A DNA stretch of 25,644 bases from a virus. The stretch is from the IMG/VR virus record IMGVR_UViG_3300043436_002011, positions 1 through 25,644 of that record; one strand, given 5' to 3'. This document shows, in pieces, positions 8,321 to 15,160 of the stretch. The notes below the pieces were generated by a model, which made no database searches, was not told where the DNA came from, and saw only the letters and a list, made by a program, of their open reading frames with translations. Position 1 is the first letter of the stretch; each line of letters opens with the position of its first letter. A program made the translations under genes and the position numbers.

Positions 8321-9759
8321 GCGTTAATCGGATTTTGTACAGCGTAACGTACGTTAATAGTTTTACGGATTAAGTTCCCGTTTTTAGATCGTTCAACATC
8401 GTAACCGCTTTCAGTCACTTGACACGCGAAATAATCGTTACCAACTTTTAAAAACACATACCCACTTGTCATTAATTGCTCAAAGTAAACGCTTTCAGCA
8501 TCGGTTAAATAATTTGTGTTTAAAGTTAATTCTTTGGTGTTATCAACGTGGTAAGTAGTCGTGCCACTTTCCCAAGTGTTGAACGTCACAAGTCCAGCGT
8601 AAACGTTTCCAAATTGTTTATTGTAAGTCAATCGGTTTACTTGACCTTTTTCATACGCACGTAATTGCATAGCGAAGTTGGCGAACGTTCCTAGTCTATC
8701 CATGAAAACTATTTCGTAATCTTCAATATTGCAACGTCTATCAATTTGGTATGTGATAACTTCAGTTAACGGTGTTCCACTCGTATTGGTCAAATAAACG
8801 TTTACGATTTTGGCGTTATCCTTTACGATTGGTAAAGTTCCTGAATCGACCGTCAAAGTTCCTTGATTACCTAAACCGCTAGCGACTTGTATAATCCCTT
8901 GCGCAGTTGTTGCAGTTATTGAACGGTATGCAATATCTCCTAAGTCATTCTCAAAAGTAATGCGTAAAGTTCTTGAAATGTAGTTATTGAAAAACGCAAG
9001 CCAATTATCCTGATTTGGATTTTGTTTAACGATTCGTGGCATATTGGTTAAAAACTCTCCAACAACTGGAGTACCTAAAACAAATTGCGCACCAGTGAAA
9101 GAATTCATATCTTTTAGTGGTATAGCAATATTTGCAGTAGATAATTTCGTTTGTCGTGTAAGATTCAAGAAACGAGATTTTCTATTATCAGCGTAGTACA
9201 TCTTACCGGGTGTCGCACCGCCCGAACCAATCCACGGCAATTGAGTAACCACCGTATAATTGTCAGGCTCTATTGTAACCGTAAACAAACCATTTAAAGC
9301 ATCCCTAAAATCATTGTAAGTAGTATTAAGTTCTACTCTTACTTGGTCACCAACGATAAACGGGTGAGGCGTTACGTTTGGCGTTTGATTGAAACCCGTC
9401 AATCCACTATCAAAAATATAATCATCAAAATCCCACGCTACAATATACTCCTCACCAAAGCGAATGTCAAACTTCAAATAATGTTCTAAAGCGTTTTGAG
9501 CATCGGAGTTTTGAAAAGGATTATGCGCGCTTAAAAAGTTTTGTACATCTCTAGAAATATCTACTTCCGCCCAACCGTCAACTGGTCTAGGTGCGTATTT
9601 CTTTTCAAAAAGTTTATCTCCTGATCCGTCAGCGTTGTACACTTCGACAATGTATCTAAATGCTTTCTCGTTTACGTTTGTACTACTCAAATACCAACGC
9701 AAAGGATTGTAGCCTGCGCTTAGTGTGCTTTGATTTGTACTTTCAATCGTTATTGCCAT
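8317..9759 (-). CDS. Tail structural protein
   Basis: This 480-residue beta-rich protein starts MAITIESTNQSTLSAGYNPL, then has FRYIVEVYNADGSGDKLFEK, and later RRCNIEDYEIVFMDRLGTF. These phrases match a widespread uncharacterised tail-associated protein in Bacteroidota phages and prophages. It sits between terL and the 927-residue distal tail protein, the two separated by an ATGA overlap. There is no catalytic motif, and beta-sandwich or baseplate-hub folds seem plausible. It follows terL by 21 bases, with no promoter element seen in the gap. The tail assignment rests on family resemblance and neighbours. Confidence 0.55.
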   Translation of the reverse strand: MAITIESTNQSTLSAGYNPLRWYLSSTNVNEKAFRYIVEVYNADGSGDKLFEKKYAPRPVDGWAEVDISRDVQNFLSAHNPFQNSDAQNALEHYLKFDIRFGEEYIVAWDFDDYIFDSGLTGFNQTPNVTPHPFIVGDQVRVELNTTYNDFRDALNGLFTVTIEPDNYTVVTQLPWIGSGGATPGKMYYADNRKSRFLNLTRQTKLSTANIAIPLKDMNSFTGAQFVLGTPVVGEFLTNMPRIVKQNPNQDNWLAFFNNYISRTLRITFENDLGDIAYRSITATTAQGIIQVASGLGNQGTLTVDSGTLPIVKDNAKIVNVYLTNTSGTPLTEVITYQIDRRCNIEDYEIVFMDRLGTFANFAMQLRAYEKGQVNRLTYNKQFGNVYAGLVTFNTWESGTTTYHVDNTKELTLNTNYLTDAESVYFEQLMTSGYVFLKVGNDYFACQVTESGYDVERSKNGNLIRKTINVRYAVQNPINA

Positions 9760-9780
9760 ACTTAAAATAGGATTTATTTG

Positions 9781-10971
9781 CTACATGTCCATTGAGAATG
9801 ATTCGCCAATGTCGGTGCCTGAATAACTATCTACCCATAAATTAGCGTATCTAATCGCATCCATCGCATCGTCAAACAGTTTGAGCGGTTCTTCCGTTTG
9901 CACCCCGTTAATTTTTCTGTAGCGATATTTCTTATTCTCACGAATGATATTAGAACTATCAGAATGTACAAACACTTTCTTTTGCTTGAGTTTGTCTAGT
10001 CCGCTTTTAACGTTCTTGTTGGCGTTCAAAACATAGTAACCAGCATTTCTAATATCTTGTATCATTTCGGGGCGCGCGTAGTCAGCAATTATCTCAATGC
10101 TATTCTCAATCCCTTTGGACTGCATTAAGCTAACGAGTTGACCACTTGTCAAACCCTCACGGTAAATAATTTCTTCAACAAAGATTTCATCTTCAAAATA
10201 CCAAACACGGCATAGTGCCGTAGGGTGTACAAAACCAAAATCCAATCCATAGCAATATTGTTGAAAGCGCTCAGGCTTTTTATCCACTTGTTCCCAAACC
10301 TCAAAGATAGATTCTTGCAGTTGTCCGATTTCACCTAAGCCATACACTTGCCACCAATTCCACCAATAACCTTTATTCCCGCTTTTCTCTTCTTTCTCCG
10401 CTTTGGCTTTCCTTAGCATTAAATCTTTAAATATCCTTTGCGGTATTGCCTCGTTATCTTTGTATGTAAGTTTAATGAAGTCAACTTCTTTTTGTGGGAG
10501 TATTTCGGTATGCGCCCAAAATTCCATGTCCGCGTTAAAGTCCATCCAAACCTCTTCGCTTCGTATCATAAGCGCATCCGCTATTTCGTAGTCGATATGA
10601 TTCGCCTCGTTTAAAAATAAGATTTGACGTTTACCACTGGCTTTAGCTTTTCCGACTGTGTCAAATGATTTAAACTGTATTTTTGATCCGTTGCTTAGCG
10701 TGTAGATCAAACTTGAAGCGTTCCAGCTCGTATCATTCCATCGCCCCTCGTCAATTAGGAAATTAATGAAAATATCTAAGGCGCCCTCTTTAACGGCTGT
10801 TAAAGTTTCAGCAACTATTGTTATCCTTATTCGTGGTGTTTCAAGTCCTTTGTCGTAAAGTATTGGAACTATTCCGAACGTCTTACCGCTACTCGTAGAG
10901 CCTTGAATAATCTTAATAGGCTGTTTTAAGGCTAACATTTTCCTAAGTGCTGTGGTAACCTCAAAAGCCAT
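9781..10971 (-). CDS. terL: Terminase large subunit
   Basis: This 396-residue protein is the ATP-driven packaging motor and nuclease. The ATPase has the Walker A motif GSTSSGKT at residues 24-31 and a Walker B-like ILFLNEA at about 117-123. The nuclease domain has GLDFGFVHPTAL with acidic D244, IIADYARPEMI with D297, and LFDDAMDAIRYA with D367, D368 and D371, consistent with an RNase H-like metal site of PBSX/Terminase_3-type proteins. Length is normal for the smaller members of the family. It lies in the packaging unit, with a 56-residue gene between it and the small subunit. The 5' end overlaps a 21-base direct repeat shared with the preceding junction. Confidence 0.92.
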   Translation of the reverse strand: MAFEVTTALRKMLALKQPIKIIQGSTSSGKTFGIVPILYDKGLETPRIRITIVAETLTAVKEGALDIFINFLIDEGRWNDTSWNASSLIYTLSNGSKIQFKSFDTVGKAKASGKRQILFLNEANHIDYEIADALMIRSEEVWMDFNADMEFWAHTEILPQKEVDFIKLTYKDNEAIPQRIFKDLMLRKAKAEKEEKSGNKGYWWNWWQVYGLGEIGQLQESIFEVWEQVDKKPERFQQYCYGLDFGFVHPTALCRVWYFEDEIFVEEIIYREGLTSGQLVSLMQSKGIENSIEIIADYARPEMIQDIRNAGYYVLNANKNVKSGLDKLKQKKVFVHSDSSNIIRENKKYRYRKINGVQTEEPLKLFDDAMDAIRYANLWVDSYSGTDIGESFSMDM

Positions 10972-10988
10972 ACTAATCGATTTTAAAT
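10968..10988. repeat. 21-base direct repeat, copy 1 (terL junction)
   Basis: This segment is identical to 11140-11160. On the minus strand it holds the last codons FKID of the 56-residue gene, its TAG stop and the first bases of the next ATG. The second copy holds the same features of terS. The 172-base offset equals the insertion of the 56-residue gene. Confidence 0.95.
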
Positions 10989-11143
10989 TTCTTTAATTTC
11001 TTTTTTAGCCTTTTATTTTCACTTTCTAAAAAACCTATTCTAAATTTTAAAGAACTATTTTCAACTAATGCTTTATGAAATTGGAAGTATTCACCTTCGC
11101 GCCTAACGTTAGTATAGTAATCATATTTAGTTATTTTATCCAT
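10973..11143 (-). CDS. Small protein inserted between terS and terL
   Basis: This 56-residue protein is too short for a standard ORF list and reads MDKITKYDYYTNVRREGEYF, then QFHKALVENSSLKFRIGFLE, then SENKRLKKKLKKFKID. It is charged and helical, with a heptad-like LxFRIGFLExENKRLKKKLKK suggesting a short coiled coil and a basic tail. I do not recognise a family. It ends FKID-stop exactly as terS does, and its DNA junction with terL duplicates the terS junction. Its stop TAG is one base from terL's ATG. It may be a small packaging accessory or merely an insertion, and the function is unknown. Confidence 0.75.
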   Translation of the reverse strand: MDKITKYDYYTNVRREGEYFQFHKALVENSSLKFRIGFLESENKRLKKKLKKFKID

Positions 11144-11160
11144 ACTAATCGATTTTAAAT
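11140..11160. repeat. 21-base direct repeat, copy 2 (terS junction)
   Basis: This copy is identical to 10968-10988. It contains the end of terS (FKID, TAG) and the ATG of the 56-residue gene. Recombination between the copies would remove exactly the 56-residue gene and restore a direct terS-terL junction. Confidence 0.95.
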
Positions 11161-11531
11161 ACTCTAGGTTCTGATTTAATCGTATGTTCTATTTTAGTGC
11201 CGTATTTCTGCGGTCTAAGTTTGGAAAGAATAAATTTAAGTGTGTCAACTTTCAATCTATCTCTAGCGATTGCATTACTTCCAATATTTACAGTTCCTTT
11301 AACTGTAGAATCATTCCAGTTTTCAAATGATATTTCCCTAAGCAAGTCCTCAAGGTAATCAAGTTGTTTCTCGCGCGCACGCGTGTACCTCTCCTCGTTC
11401 AGTTCACTTTTTTTCAAATGATTCCTAAAAGCATTCTCTGTCGCTAGTCCATTATTACGACAAATGGAGAGTAACCCTAAGTGAGTTCTCTCCAAATCTG
11501 AACATATTTTTTCAAACAGTTCGGCTTCCAT
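11145..11531 (-). CDS. terS: Terminase small subunit
   Basis: This 128-residue protein has a helix-turn-helix-like N-terminus (about 13-48, LERTHLGLLSICRNNGLATE), a middle helix with AREKQLDYLEDLLREI, and the signature RDRLKVDTLKFILSKLRPQK at 90-109, then YG. That last phrase is typical of small terminase subunits, which recognise phage DNA and present it to the motor. The start ATG overlaps the stop of the 99-residue protein by one base. It is followed by a 56-residue gene and then terL. The family call is firm from the C-terminal signature and from context. Confidence 0.88.
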   Translation of the reverse strand: MEAELFEKICSDLERTHLGLLSICRNNGLATENAFRNHLKKSELNEERYTRAREKQLDYLEDLLREISFENWNDSTVKGTVNIGSNAIARDRLKVDTLKFILSKLRPQKYGTKIEHTIKSEPRVFKID

Positions 11532-11830
11532 TACTCCTCAATTTGTTCGATAAACGCTTTCTTACTTGTCGCTTTGATATTCGGGAAACGTTCACGTAAT
11601 TCGTTCAATGTGAAATCTGCGTAACTATCAGCTACTAATCCGTTGTTTTCATTTGACGGAGTATCATTGATGACACTCTGTGATGTTTCTTCCTCAAACA
11701 TAAATGCAAATTCTTTGATGTTTGCCCAATGATTAGGATTTACTTCTGATGTGTTAATTTGGATTTTTCCAATCGCTTTTGAATTTACCGTTACGATACA
11801 ATTCTCAAATTCTTCTTTAAATTTTGCCAT
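11531..11830 (-). CDS. Small protein with C-terminal HeH/SAP-like helix
   Basis: This 99-residue protein starts MAKFKEEFENCIVTVNSKAI and has a beta-like N-terminal half (residues 10-45), a low-complexity linker (48-66, SNENNG) and a helical C-terminus at 73-99 reading FTLNELRERFPNIKATSKKA and then FIEQI. That last part resembles HeH/LEM-like DNA- or protein-binding helices found on phage head-tail proteins. It starts inside the end of the sigma-like gene (14-base overlap) and ends one base into terS. A packaging-related or late regulatory role is a guess from position. Confidence 0.6.
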   Translation of the reverse strand: MAKFKEEFENCIVTVNSKAIGKIQINTSEVNPNHWANIKEFAFMFEEETSQSVINDTPSNENNGLVADSYADFTLNELRERFPNIKATSKKAFIEQIEE

Positions 11831-12341
11831 GGTTTCTAATTTCTTGTTTCATTTCATTTATTAAATCATTCGCTGTTTGCTTACTTAGATTGAAGTATTT
11901 AGCGAAATCCCTTACTGTTCTGTATCTCTTTATGAAATACGCTTCAAAGATAATCTTTTTTATACTACATTTCAAATTTAGCCTATACGCTTCGATTTGT
12001 GCTTTTTGGCTATTCCGTTTGATGTCGTGTTCTATCTCTAATAGGATATTATTTTCTTCTTGTCTTTCGATACCTATCAACTCCGAATGCCTTTCTTTGA
12101 ACTGGTAATTCGTTACGCTGTTTTGTTTGCAAATTTCTAGGTTTATCTTACTAAAAAAATAAGATTGCAGTTGTCCGATTGTTTCGATTTTATCCTTGCA
12201 TTTTAGAACGTGGATATACGCCTCACTAATTACAATCTCTGGATCAAAATTTCTTTTTTTTCGTCGCACAAAGTCGCTAGAAACTTTTAAAAGTAACTGA
12301 TAATTTTCATTTACGTAGTTATCAATTTGTGACTTTTGCAT
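11817..12341 (-). CDS. Sigma factor-like transcription regulator
   Basis: This 174-residue protein, taken from ATG 12341, begins MQKSQIDNYVNENYQLLLKV. The frame opens further upstream, but the longer reading overlaps almost the whole end of the 63-residue gene, so the internal start with a 20-base overlap is preferred. The N-terminal half recalls sigma region 2: DPEIVISEAYIHVLKCKDKI, then GQLQSYFFSKINLEI. The C-terminal half, from about 141 (YRTVRDFAKYFNLSKQTAND), is a region-4-like helix-turn-helix. The protein is short compared with typical sigma-70 members. The gene stands just before the 99-residue gene and terS, so I infer a late transcription activator or sigma factor for head-tail genes. 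Confidence 0.6.
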   Translation of the reverse strand: MQKSQIDNYVNENYQLLLKVSSDFVRRKKRNFDPEIVISEAYIHVLKCKDKIETIGQLQSYFFSKINLEICKQNSVTNYQFKERHSELIGIERQEENNILLEIEHDIKRNSQKAQIEAYRLNLKCSIKKIIFEAYFIKRYRTVRDFAKYFNLSKQTANDLINEMKQEIRNHGKI

Positions 12342-12513
12342 ACCACTCATTAAACTGTACACGCTTAATTTTTCGCTTTGTCTTACTACACATACAGTAG
12401 TATTCAGCATCGCTATTATACGCCAAAAAGATACGCTGACAAGTCAACATATCCTTTTTACTGTCACTTGGGTGCGTCTGCCAAGTATCAATTTCGCTCT
12501 GTGATAGAATCAT
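12322..12513 (-). CDS. Small Cys-containing protein
   Basis: This 63-residue protein ends with YYCMCSKTKRKIKRVQFNEW. The CxC pair plus a basic stretch suggests a small nucleic-acid or metal contact, but the family is unknown. Its start lies within the end of the 78-residue membrane gene and its end overlaps the sigma-like gene by 20 bases, a tight arrangement that supports translation. A promoter-like element sits 22-54 bases upstream, so it may be the first gene of the packaging/tail unit. Confidence 0.6.
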   Translation of the reverse strand: MILSQSEIDTWQTHPSDSKKDMLTCQRIFLAYNSDAEYYCMCSKTKRKIKRVQFNEWYAKVTN

Positions 12514-12724
12514 ACAAATAAGCTATTAACGATGCAAAGATAGCATAATATACATTCCATGTAACAATTAGCACACTCCAAAATGATAAGCATTTAAAAC
12601 ACGTTACAATGTCGATTACTTTCTCTAGTCGCTTGATTAAGTATAAACGTTCAATCCTTTCTTGCAATGGTTCAAAATGCGTAATAAACCACGCTATTAA
12701 AAACACTTTTAAAGCTACTACCAT
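12488..12724 (-). CDS. Small membrane protein with CxxC
   Basis: This 78-residue protein has an N-terminal hydrophobic helix (VVALKVFLIAWFITHF) and a second one ending in FWSVLIVTWNVYYAIFASLI. Between them lies CFKCLSF, a CxxC motif. The pattern resembles small phage membrane proteins of unknown role, possibly DUF1360-like. It overlaps the lipoprotein gene by seven bases. A promoter-like element for the next unit lies inside its 3' end. It could have a part in lysis or exclusion, but this is a guess. Confidence 0.6.
   Translation of the reverse strand: MVVALKVFLIAWFITHFEPLQERIERLYLIKRLEKVIDIVTCFKCLSFWSVLIVTWNVYYAIFASLIAYLYDSITERN
12535..12567 (-). promoter_or_regulatory. Bacteroidota promoter for the packaging/tail unit
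   Basis: On the minus strand TTG (12565-12567) is followed 22 bases later by TATCTTTG (12535-12542), matching TTG-N17-23-TAnnTTTG. The predicted start lies a few bases downstream, just before ATG 12513. It lies inside the end of the 78-residue membrane gene, so it would add an internal start for the sigma-like and packaging genes. Confidence 0.6.
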
Positions 12725-12957
12725 GTTGTCAACGTATCAATGCAAACCGCTTGCCCTAGTGGCGTAGAATTATACTGCGCTTCGGGAATGTTATAAATCA
12801 CTTTCAGATTATCGGAGCAAACATTTTGCAAAATAAATACTCTATCTGTTTCCATTTTCATTTTTAGAAGTCCACAATTACAAAGCGTTTCTTCTTTTTC
12901 TTCTTTCTTGCAAGACACCAAAACTAGCAACGATGCAAATAAAATTACTTTTTTCAT
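12718..12957 (-). CDS. Small phage lipoprotein
   Basis: This 79-residue protein starts MKKVILFASLLVLVSCKKEE, a signal peptide with the lipobox LVSC and Cys16 as predicted acylation site. The charged KKEEKEE right after the Cys resembles Bacteroidota lipoprotein export signals. Further cysteines occur (CNCG, VCSD, AVC), so disulphides or metal binding are possible. A spanin-like lysis or superinfection exclusion role is conceivable, but the sequence alone does not show one. Confidence 0.7.
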   Translation of the reverse strand: MKKVILFASLLVLVSCKKEEKEETLCNCGLLKMKMETDRVFILQNVCSDNLKVIYNIPEAQYNSTPLGQAVCIDTLTTW

Positions 12958-12965
12958 AGTTCAAT

Positions 12966-13211
12966 TTAATTAAAATTTTTCTTTAATCCACATTTTACAC
13001 ATTCGAAATAATTTTCACTTTCTGTTATTGTATTTTCATAAATATGATTGCAACTATCTCCGCTCCAAATAACTTTTTCTAAACCTTGCTTTGTTTGTCG
13101 AATAAGTTTGTAATGTGTAGCCACTAAAAAATCTCCGTCGATTATTTTGTAAATATCATTTTCTAACCTTTCAATTTCTTCTTTCAGCTTTTTAGAATAG
13201 TGCTTTTTCAT
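12966..13211 (-). CDS. Small protein with possible zinc site
   Basis: This 81-residue protein has a basic helical start (KKHYSKKLKEEIERLENDIY) and ends ESENYFECVKCGLKKNFN. Together with an earlier CNHIYEN, the C..H....C..C arrangement could form a small zinc site. No family is recognised. A -7-like element lies immediately upstream of its ATG. It precedes the lipoprotein by eight bases. Confidence 0.6.
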   Translation of the reverse strand: MKKHYSKKLKEEIERLENDIYKIIDGDFLVATHYKLIRQTKQGLEKVIWSGDSCNHIYENTITESENYFECVKCGLKKNFN

Positions 13212-13216
13212 ATTCT

Positions 13217-13224
13217 CAAATTTA
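13217..13224 (-). promoter_or_regulatory. Possible Bacteroidota -7 element
   Basis: TAAATTTG on the minus strand matches TAnnTTTG and is six bases before ATG 13211. Transcription from here would start almost at the ATG, so the message would be nearly leaderless. There is no TTG at normal spacing, so this is a weak call. Confidence 0.3.
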
Positions 13225-13228
13225 CAAT

Positions 13229-13531
13229 TTATTTTCTAATCGAACGGTCTAAAAGAAACTGATAAACTTCTGCTGGAGTATTTTCCGCTAGAAATTTATT
13301 CATTTCATCGTCTCTTTGCAGTTCGTGTGTTCGTGGACTTATTAAAGTAGGTGGCTTTTTGTATTCGTGCAAACCAAAGATAAAAGTTGAATTGTCTTTT
13401 ATTAATCTCACATCAATACCACCCTCTCTCATTGTTGAATAGTCGTAAGGGTTAATGCAAGGTATCAAACCTAGTTTAGTGTGTCTAAATGGCTTGTAAC
13501 CTATGGAAATTAAATACTCAATTATTTTCAT
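13229..13531 (-). CDS. Hypothetical phage protein
   Basis: This 100-residue protein begins MKIIEYLISIGYKPFRHTKL and ends TPAEVYQFLLDRSIRK. A helix-strand start (YLISIGYKP) and a helical end suggest a small globular fold; no motif is recognised. It follows the 39-residue membrane gene by seven bases and ends 17 bases before the next ATG. Confidence 0.6.
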   Translation of the reverse strand: MKIIEYLISIGYKPFRHTKLGLIPCINPYDYSTMREGGIDVRLIKDNSTFIFGLHEYKKPPTLISPRTHELQRDDEMNKFLAENTPAEVYQFLLDRSIRK

Positions 13532-13538
13532 GTTTTTT

Positions 13539-13658
13539 CTATTCAGGCATCACGCCACTACATTTCGCAACTATCGCAATAATAACCACTATTGCAACTC
13601 CAAAGATAACACGCTCAAAGTTTTTTTCTAGCGGTTCGTTTCTGTTAAATTTTCTCAT
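13539..13658 (-). CDS. Small single-pass membrane protein
   Basis: This 39-residue protein, found by reading the gap, begins MRKFNRNEPLEKNFERVIFG. One hydrophobic helix follows (VIFGVAIVVIIAIVAKC), then GVMPE. The basic N-terminus and short outer tail suggest an inner-side N-terminus. Its start overlaps the stop of the 85-residue gene by four bases (ATGA). No known holin family is recognised, though a small membrane role in lysis is possible. Confidence 0.6.
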   Translation of the reverse strand: MRKFNRNEPLEKNFERVIFGVAIVVIIAIVAKCSGVMPE

Positions 13659-13912
13659 AGTTTTTCATGTTTATATTTTACTAAATCTTTTTCAATATCA
13701 ATCAAAATTGACTCAGTTGGATATGTAACTCCCGTGCTAGTTTTACCAGTCATGTGTCTGTACACTCCGATAAAATGGCCACAAAATGTATCTATATTGA
13801 CATCATAATCAATAATGTCAAATGCAAATTTATTTGATTCTACATAGAGTTTCAATCCATGTTTTTTTCCTAGTTCAATTATTTGTTTTTTCATCTTCTT
13901 GATATTTTCCAA
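13655..13912 (-). CDS. Hypothetical phage protein
   Basis: This 85-residue protein begins MENIKKMKKQIIELGKKHGL and has a beta section with ESNKFAFDIIDYDVN. An internal ATG at 13894 (MKKQIIEL) is an alternative start that would shorten the overlap with the preceding gene from 38 to 20 bases. No family is recognised. Confidence 0.55.
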   Translation of the reverse strand: MENIKKMKKQIIELGKKHGLKLYVESNKFAFDIIDYDVNIDTFCGHFIGVYRHMTGKTSTGVTYPTESILIDIEKDLVKYKHEKL

Positions 13913-14138
13913 TCATTAACTGAATAGCACTCCTAATTACTGAATCAGGATTTATGCTATTTCCATTCTCAAGCATTACTTCTAATTGTTCAAATAACTG
14001 CATCATTTCAATTATTCGCTGTTGTTGTTGTTTGGCTTGTTCACATTCATTCCATACTTTTAACAATGCTTGTTGAACACTTAAACTTTCAGGATAAGCT
14101 GTTTTAAGTTGTATCTCTTTAATTCTTTCTGTTGTCAT
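13875..14138 (-). CDS. Helical hypothetical phage protein
   Basis: This 87-residue protein is read from ATG 14138, where the start overlaps the upstream stop as ATGA. It begins MTTERIKEIQLKTAYPESLS and then has VQQALLKVWNECEQAKQQQQ, a phrase common in small early genes of Bacteroidota phages. It is predicted all-helical and may be a coiled coil. The frame continues 11 codons further upstream but that extension would overlap the previous gene. No function is known. Confidence 0.6.
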   Translation of the reverse strand: MTTERIKEIQLKTAYPESLSVQQALLKVWNECEQAKQQQQRIIEMMQLFEQLEVMLENGNSINPDSVIRSAIQLMIGKYQEDEKTNN

Positions 14139-14359
14139 AGTTTTTCGATTTCTTGTTTGACTTGTTGCCAATAGTTATAACTTCTGCATAAGTCTATGTC
14201 TCGATAATCCAAGCATTGATTTAATATCTCATCAACTGCAATTAATGCACATTGTATTGCATATTTTCTTCTTGAATCTATGCTAGAATTTTCACTAAAA
14301 TAAGTTAACAGAAAATAATACTTATCAAATAATTCCATTGCTTTCTCCTTACTCTCCAT
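14135..14359 (-). CDS. Hypothetical phage protein
   Basis: This 74-residue protein begins MESKEKAMELFDKYYFLLTY, then has YAIQCALIAVDEILNQC and ends YWQQVKQEIEKL. This mosaic, 'KEKAxELFDKYY... QCALIAVDEIL ... YWQxVKQEIE', is a recurrent small gene in Bacteroidota phages with no known function. The start overlaps the previous gene by 11 bases and the end overlaps the next start (ATGA). Confidence 0.65.
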   Translation of the reverse strand: MESKEKAMELFDKYYFLLTYFSENSSIDSRRKYAIQCALIAVDEILNQCLDYRDIDLCRSYNYWQQVKQEIEKL

Positions 14360-14540
14360 AAACCAATTTTATAAATTTACTTAAATCTCTGTGGTCGTTG
14401 ATACCGTAAACTTGAAAGTCGTTCAAGAATATTTTTATCCCTAATTCATCAAATGAAACATCTATGTCTTCAAATGAATACATATCTAAATCGTTATGAA
14501 ACTCAAAGTCTAACGATCTTAGTTGGTTCTCTGTTATCAT
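14349..14540 (-). CDS. Hypothetical acidic protein
   Basis: This 63-residue acidic protein begins MITENQLRSLDFEFHNDLDM and continues YSFEDIDVSFDELGIKIFLN. No motif is recognised. It overlaps the preceding paralogue gene by four bases (ATGA) and the next gene by 11, so it is probably translated as part of the small-gene operon. Confidence 0.55.
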   Translation of the reverse strand: MITENQLRSLDFEFHNDLDMYSFEDIDVSFDELGIKIFLNDFQVYGINDHRDLSKFIKLVYGE

Positions 14541-14749
14541 TTTACGTCACGTTTAGCAATTGCCATCCAATAGTCATGACCTTGCGGTGTTTCATCGTAC
14601 CAAAATGCAAGCGTAATAAAATACTCAAACAATCTATATTCGTCATTCATTAACTCATGGAAATTATTCTCCGCGTTTTTTACATTTTCTCTAAATTCTT
14701 TCTGCTCTTGTTCACTTAAATAAGCAAACCATTCTATACCTTTTTTCAT
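14537..14749 (-). CDS. Small protein, tandem paralogue B
   Basis: This 70-residue protein begins MKKGIEWFAYLSEQEQKEFR and ends with DETPQGHDYWMAIAKRDVK. It is about half identical to the protein encoded immediately upstream (14746-14946), sharing MKKGxxWFxxLSE, FRxN, and ETPxGxxYWxxIAK. The two clearly arose by tandem duplication. The family recurs in Bacteroidota phages and its function is unknown to me. It overlaps both neighbours by four bases. Confidence 0.65.
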   Translation of the reverse strand: MKKGIEWFAYLSEQEQKEFRENVKNAENNFHELMNDEYRLFEYFITLAFWYDETPQGHDYWMAIAKRDVK

Positions 14750-14946
14750 TTTACTTCACTTTTAGCAATTAAAGCCCAATACCATTCTCCCTCTGGAGTT
14801 TCTTCCCAAAAGAAAGCACCTAGAATAAATTGATAAAAACTTTCTTCTTCACTTTCCATTATTTGATAAAAAATTTTACAATTTGCTCTAAAATTTCTTT
14901 GTTGTACTTCACTCAAGAAAGAAAACCAGTAACTACCTTTTTTCAT
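14746..14946 (-). CDS. Small protein, tandem paralogue A
   Basis: This 66-residue protein starts MKKGSYWFSFLSEVQQRNFR and ends EETPEGEWYWALIAKSEVK. It is about half identical to its neighbour B, with one four-residue gap. Both have a tail of ETPxGxxYWxxIAKxxVK. The stop overlaps the next ATG by four bases. No known family name applies. Confidence 0.65.
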   Translation of the reverse strand: MKKGSYWFSFLSEVQQRNFRANCKIFYQIMESEEESFYQFILGAFFWEETPEGEWYWALIAKSEVK

Positions 14947-14947
14947 C

Positions 14948-15160
14948 TTATAAACAATTTTTGTTAAACCACTCTATCGCTTGCTCGTTAGTGCTGAAAC
15001 GTCTTAAATGCGTTTTAGTCTTTACATCTCTAATTACCCACCAACCACGCAAATATTTAATTTCGTACTTTGGTCTAATGTTTTCGGATATGATAATTGC
15101 TCCAAATAAGATCGTTAACATTACAACAACCGTTGCGATTAATAATTCATTTTGCATCAC
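14948..15160 (-). CDS. Small membrane protein with cytoplasmic tail
   Basis: This 70-residue protein has an N-terminal hydrophobic helix (LLIATVVVMLTILFGAIIIS). It then has a soluble domain with YEIKYLRGWWVIRDVKTK and EQAIEWFNKN. The ATGATG start overlaps the end of the RHH-like protein by 14 bases. Function unknown; a membrane-associated phage factor is the most that can be said. Confidence 0.6.
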   Translation of the reverse strand: MMQNELLIATVVVMLTILFGAIIISENIRPKYEIKYLRGWWVIRDVKTKTHLRRFSTNEQAIEWFNKNCL

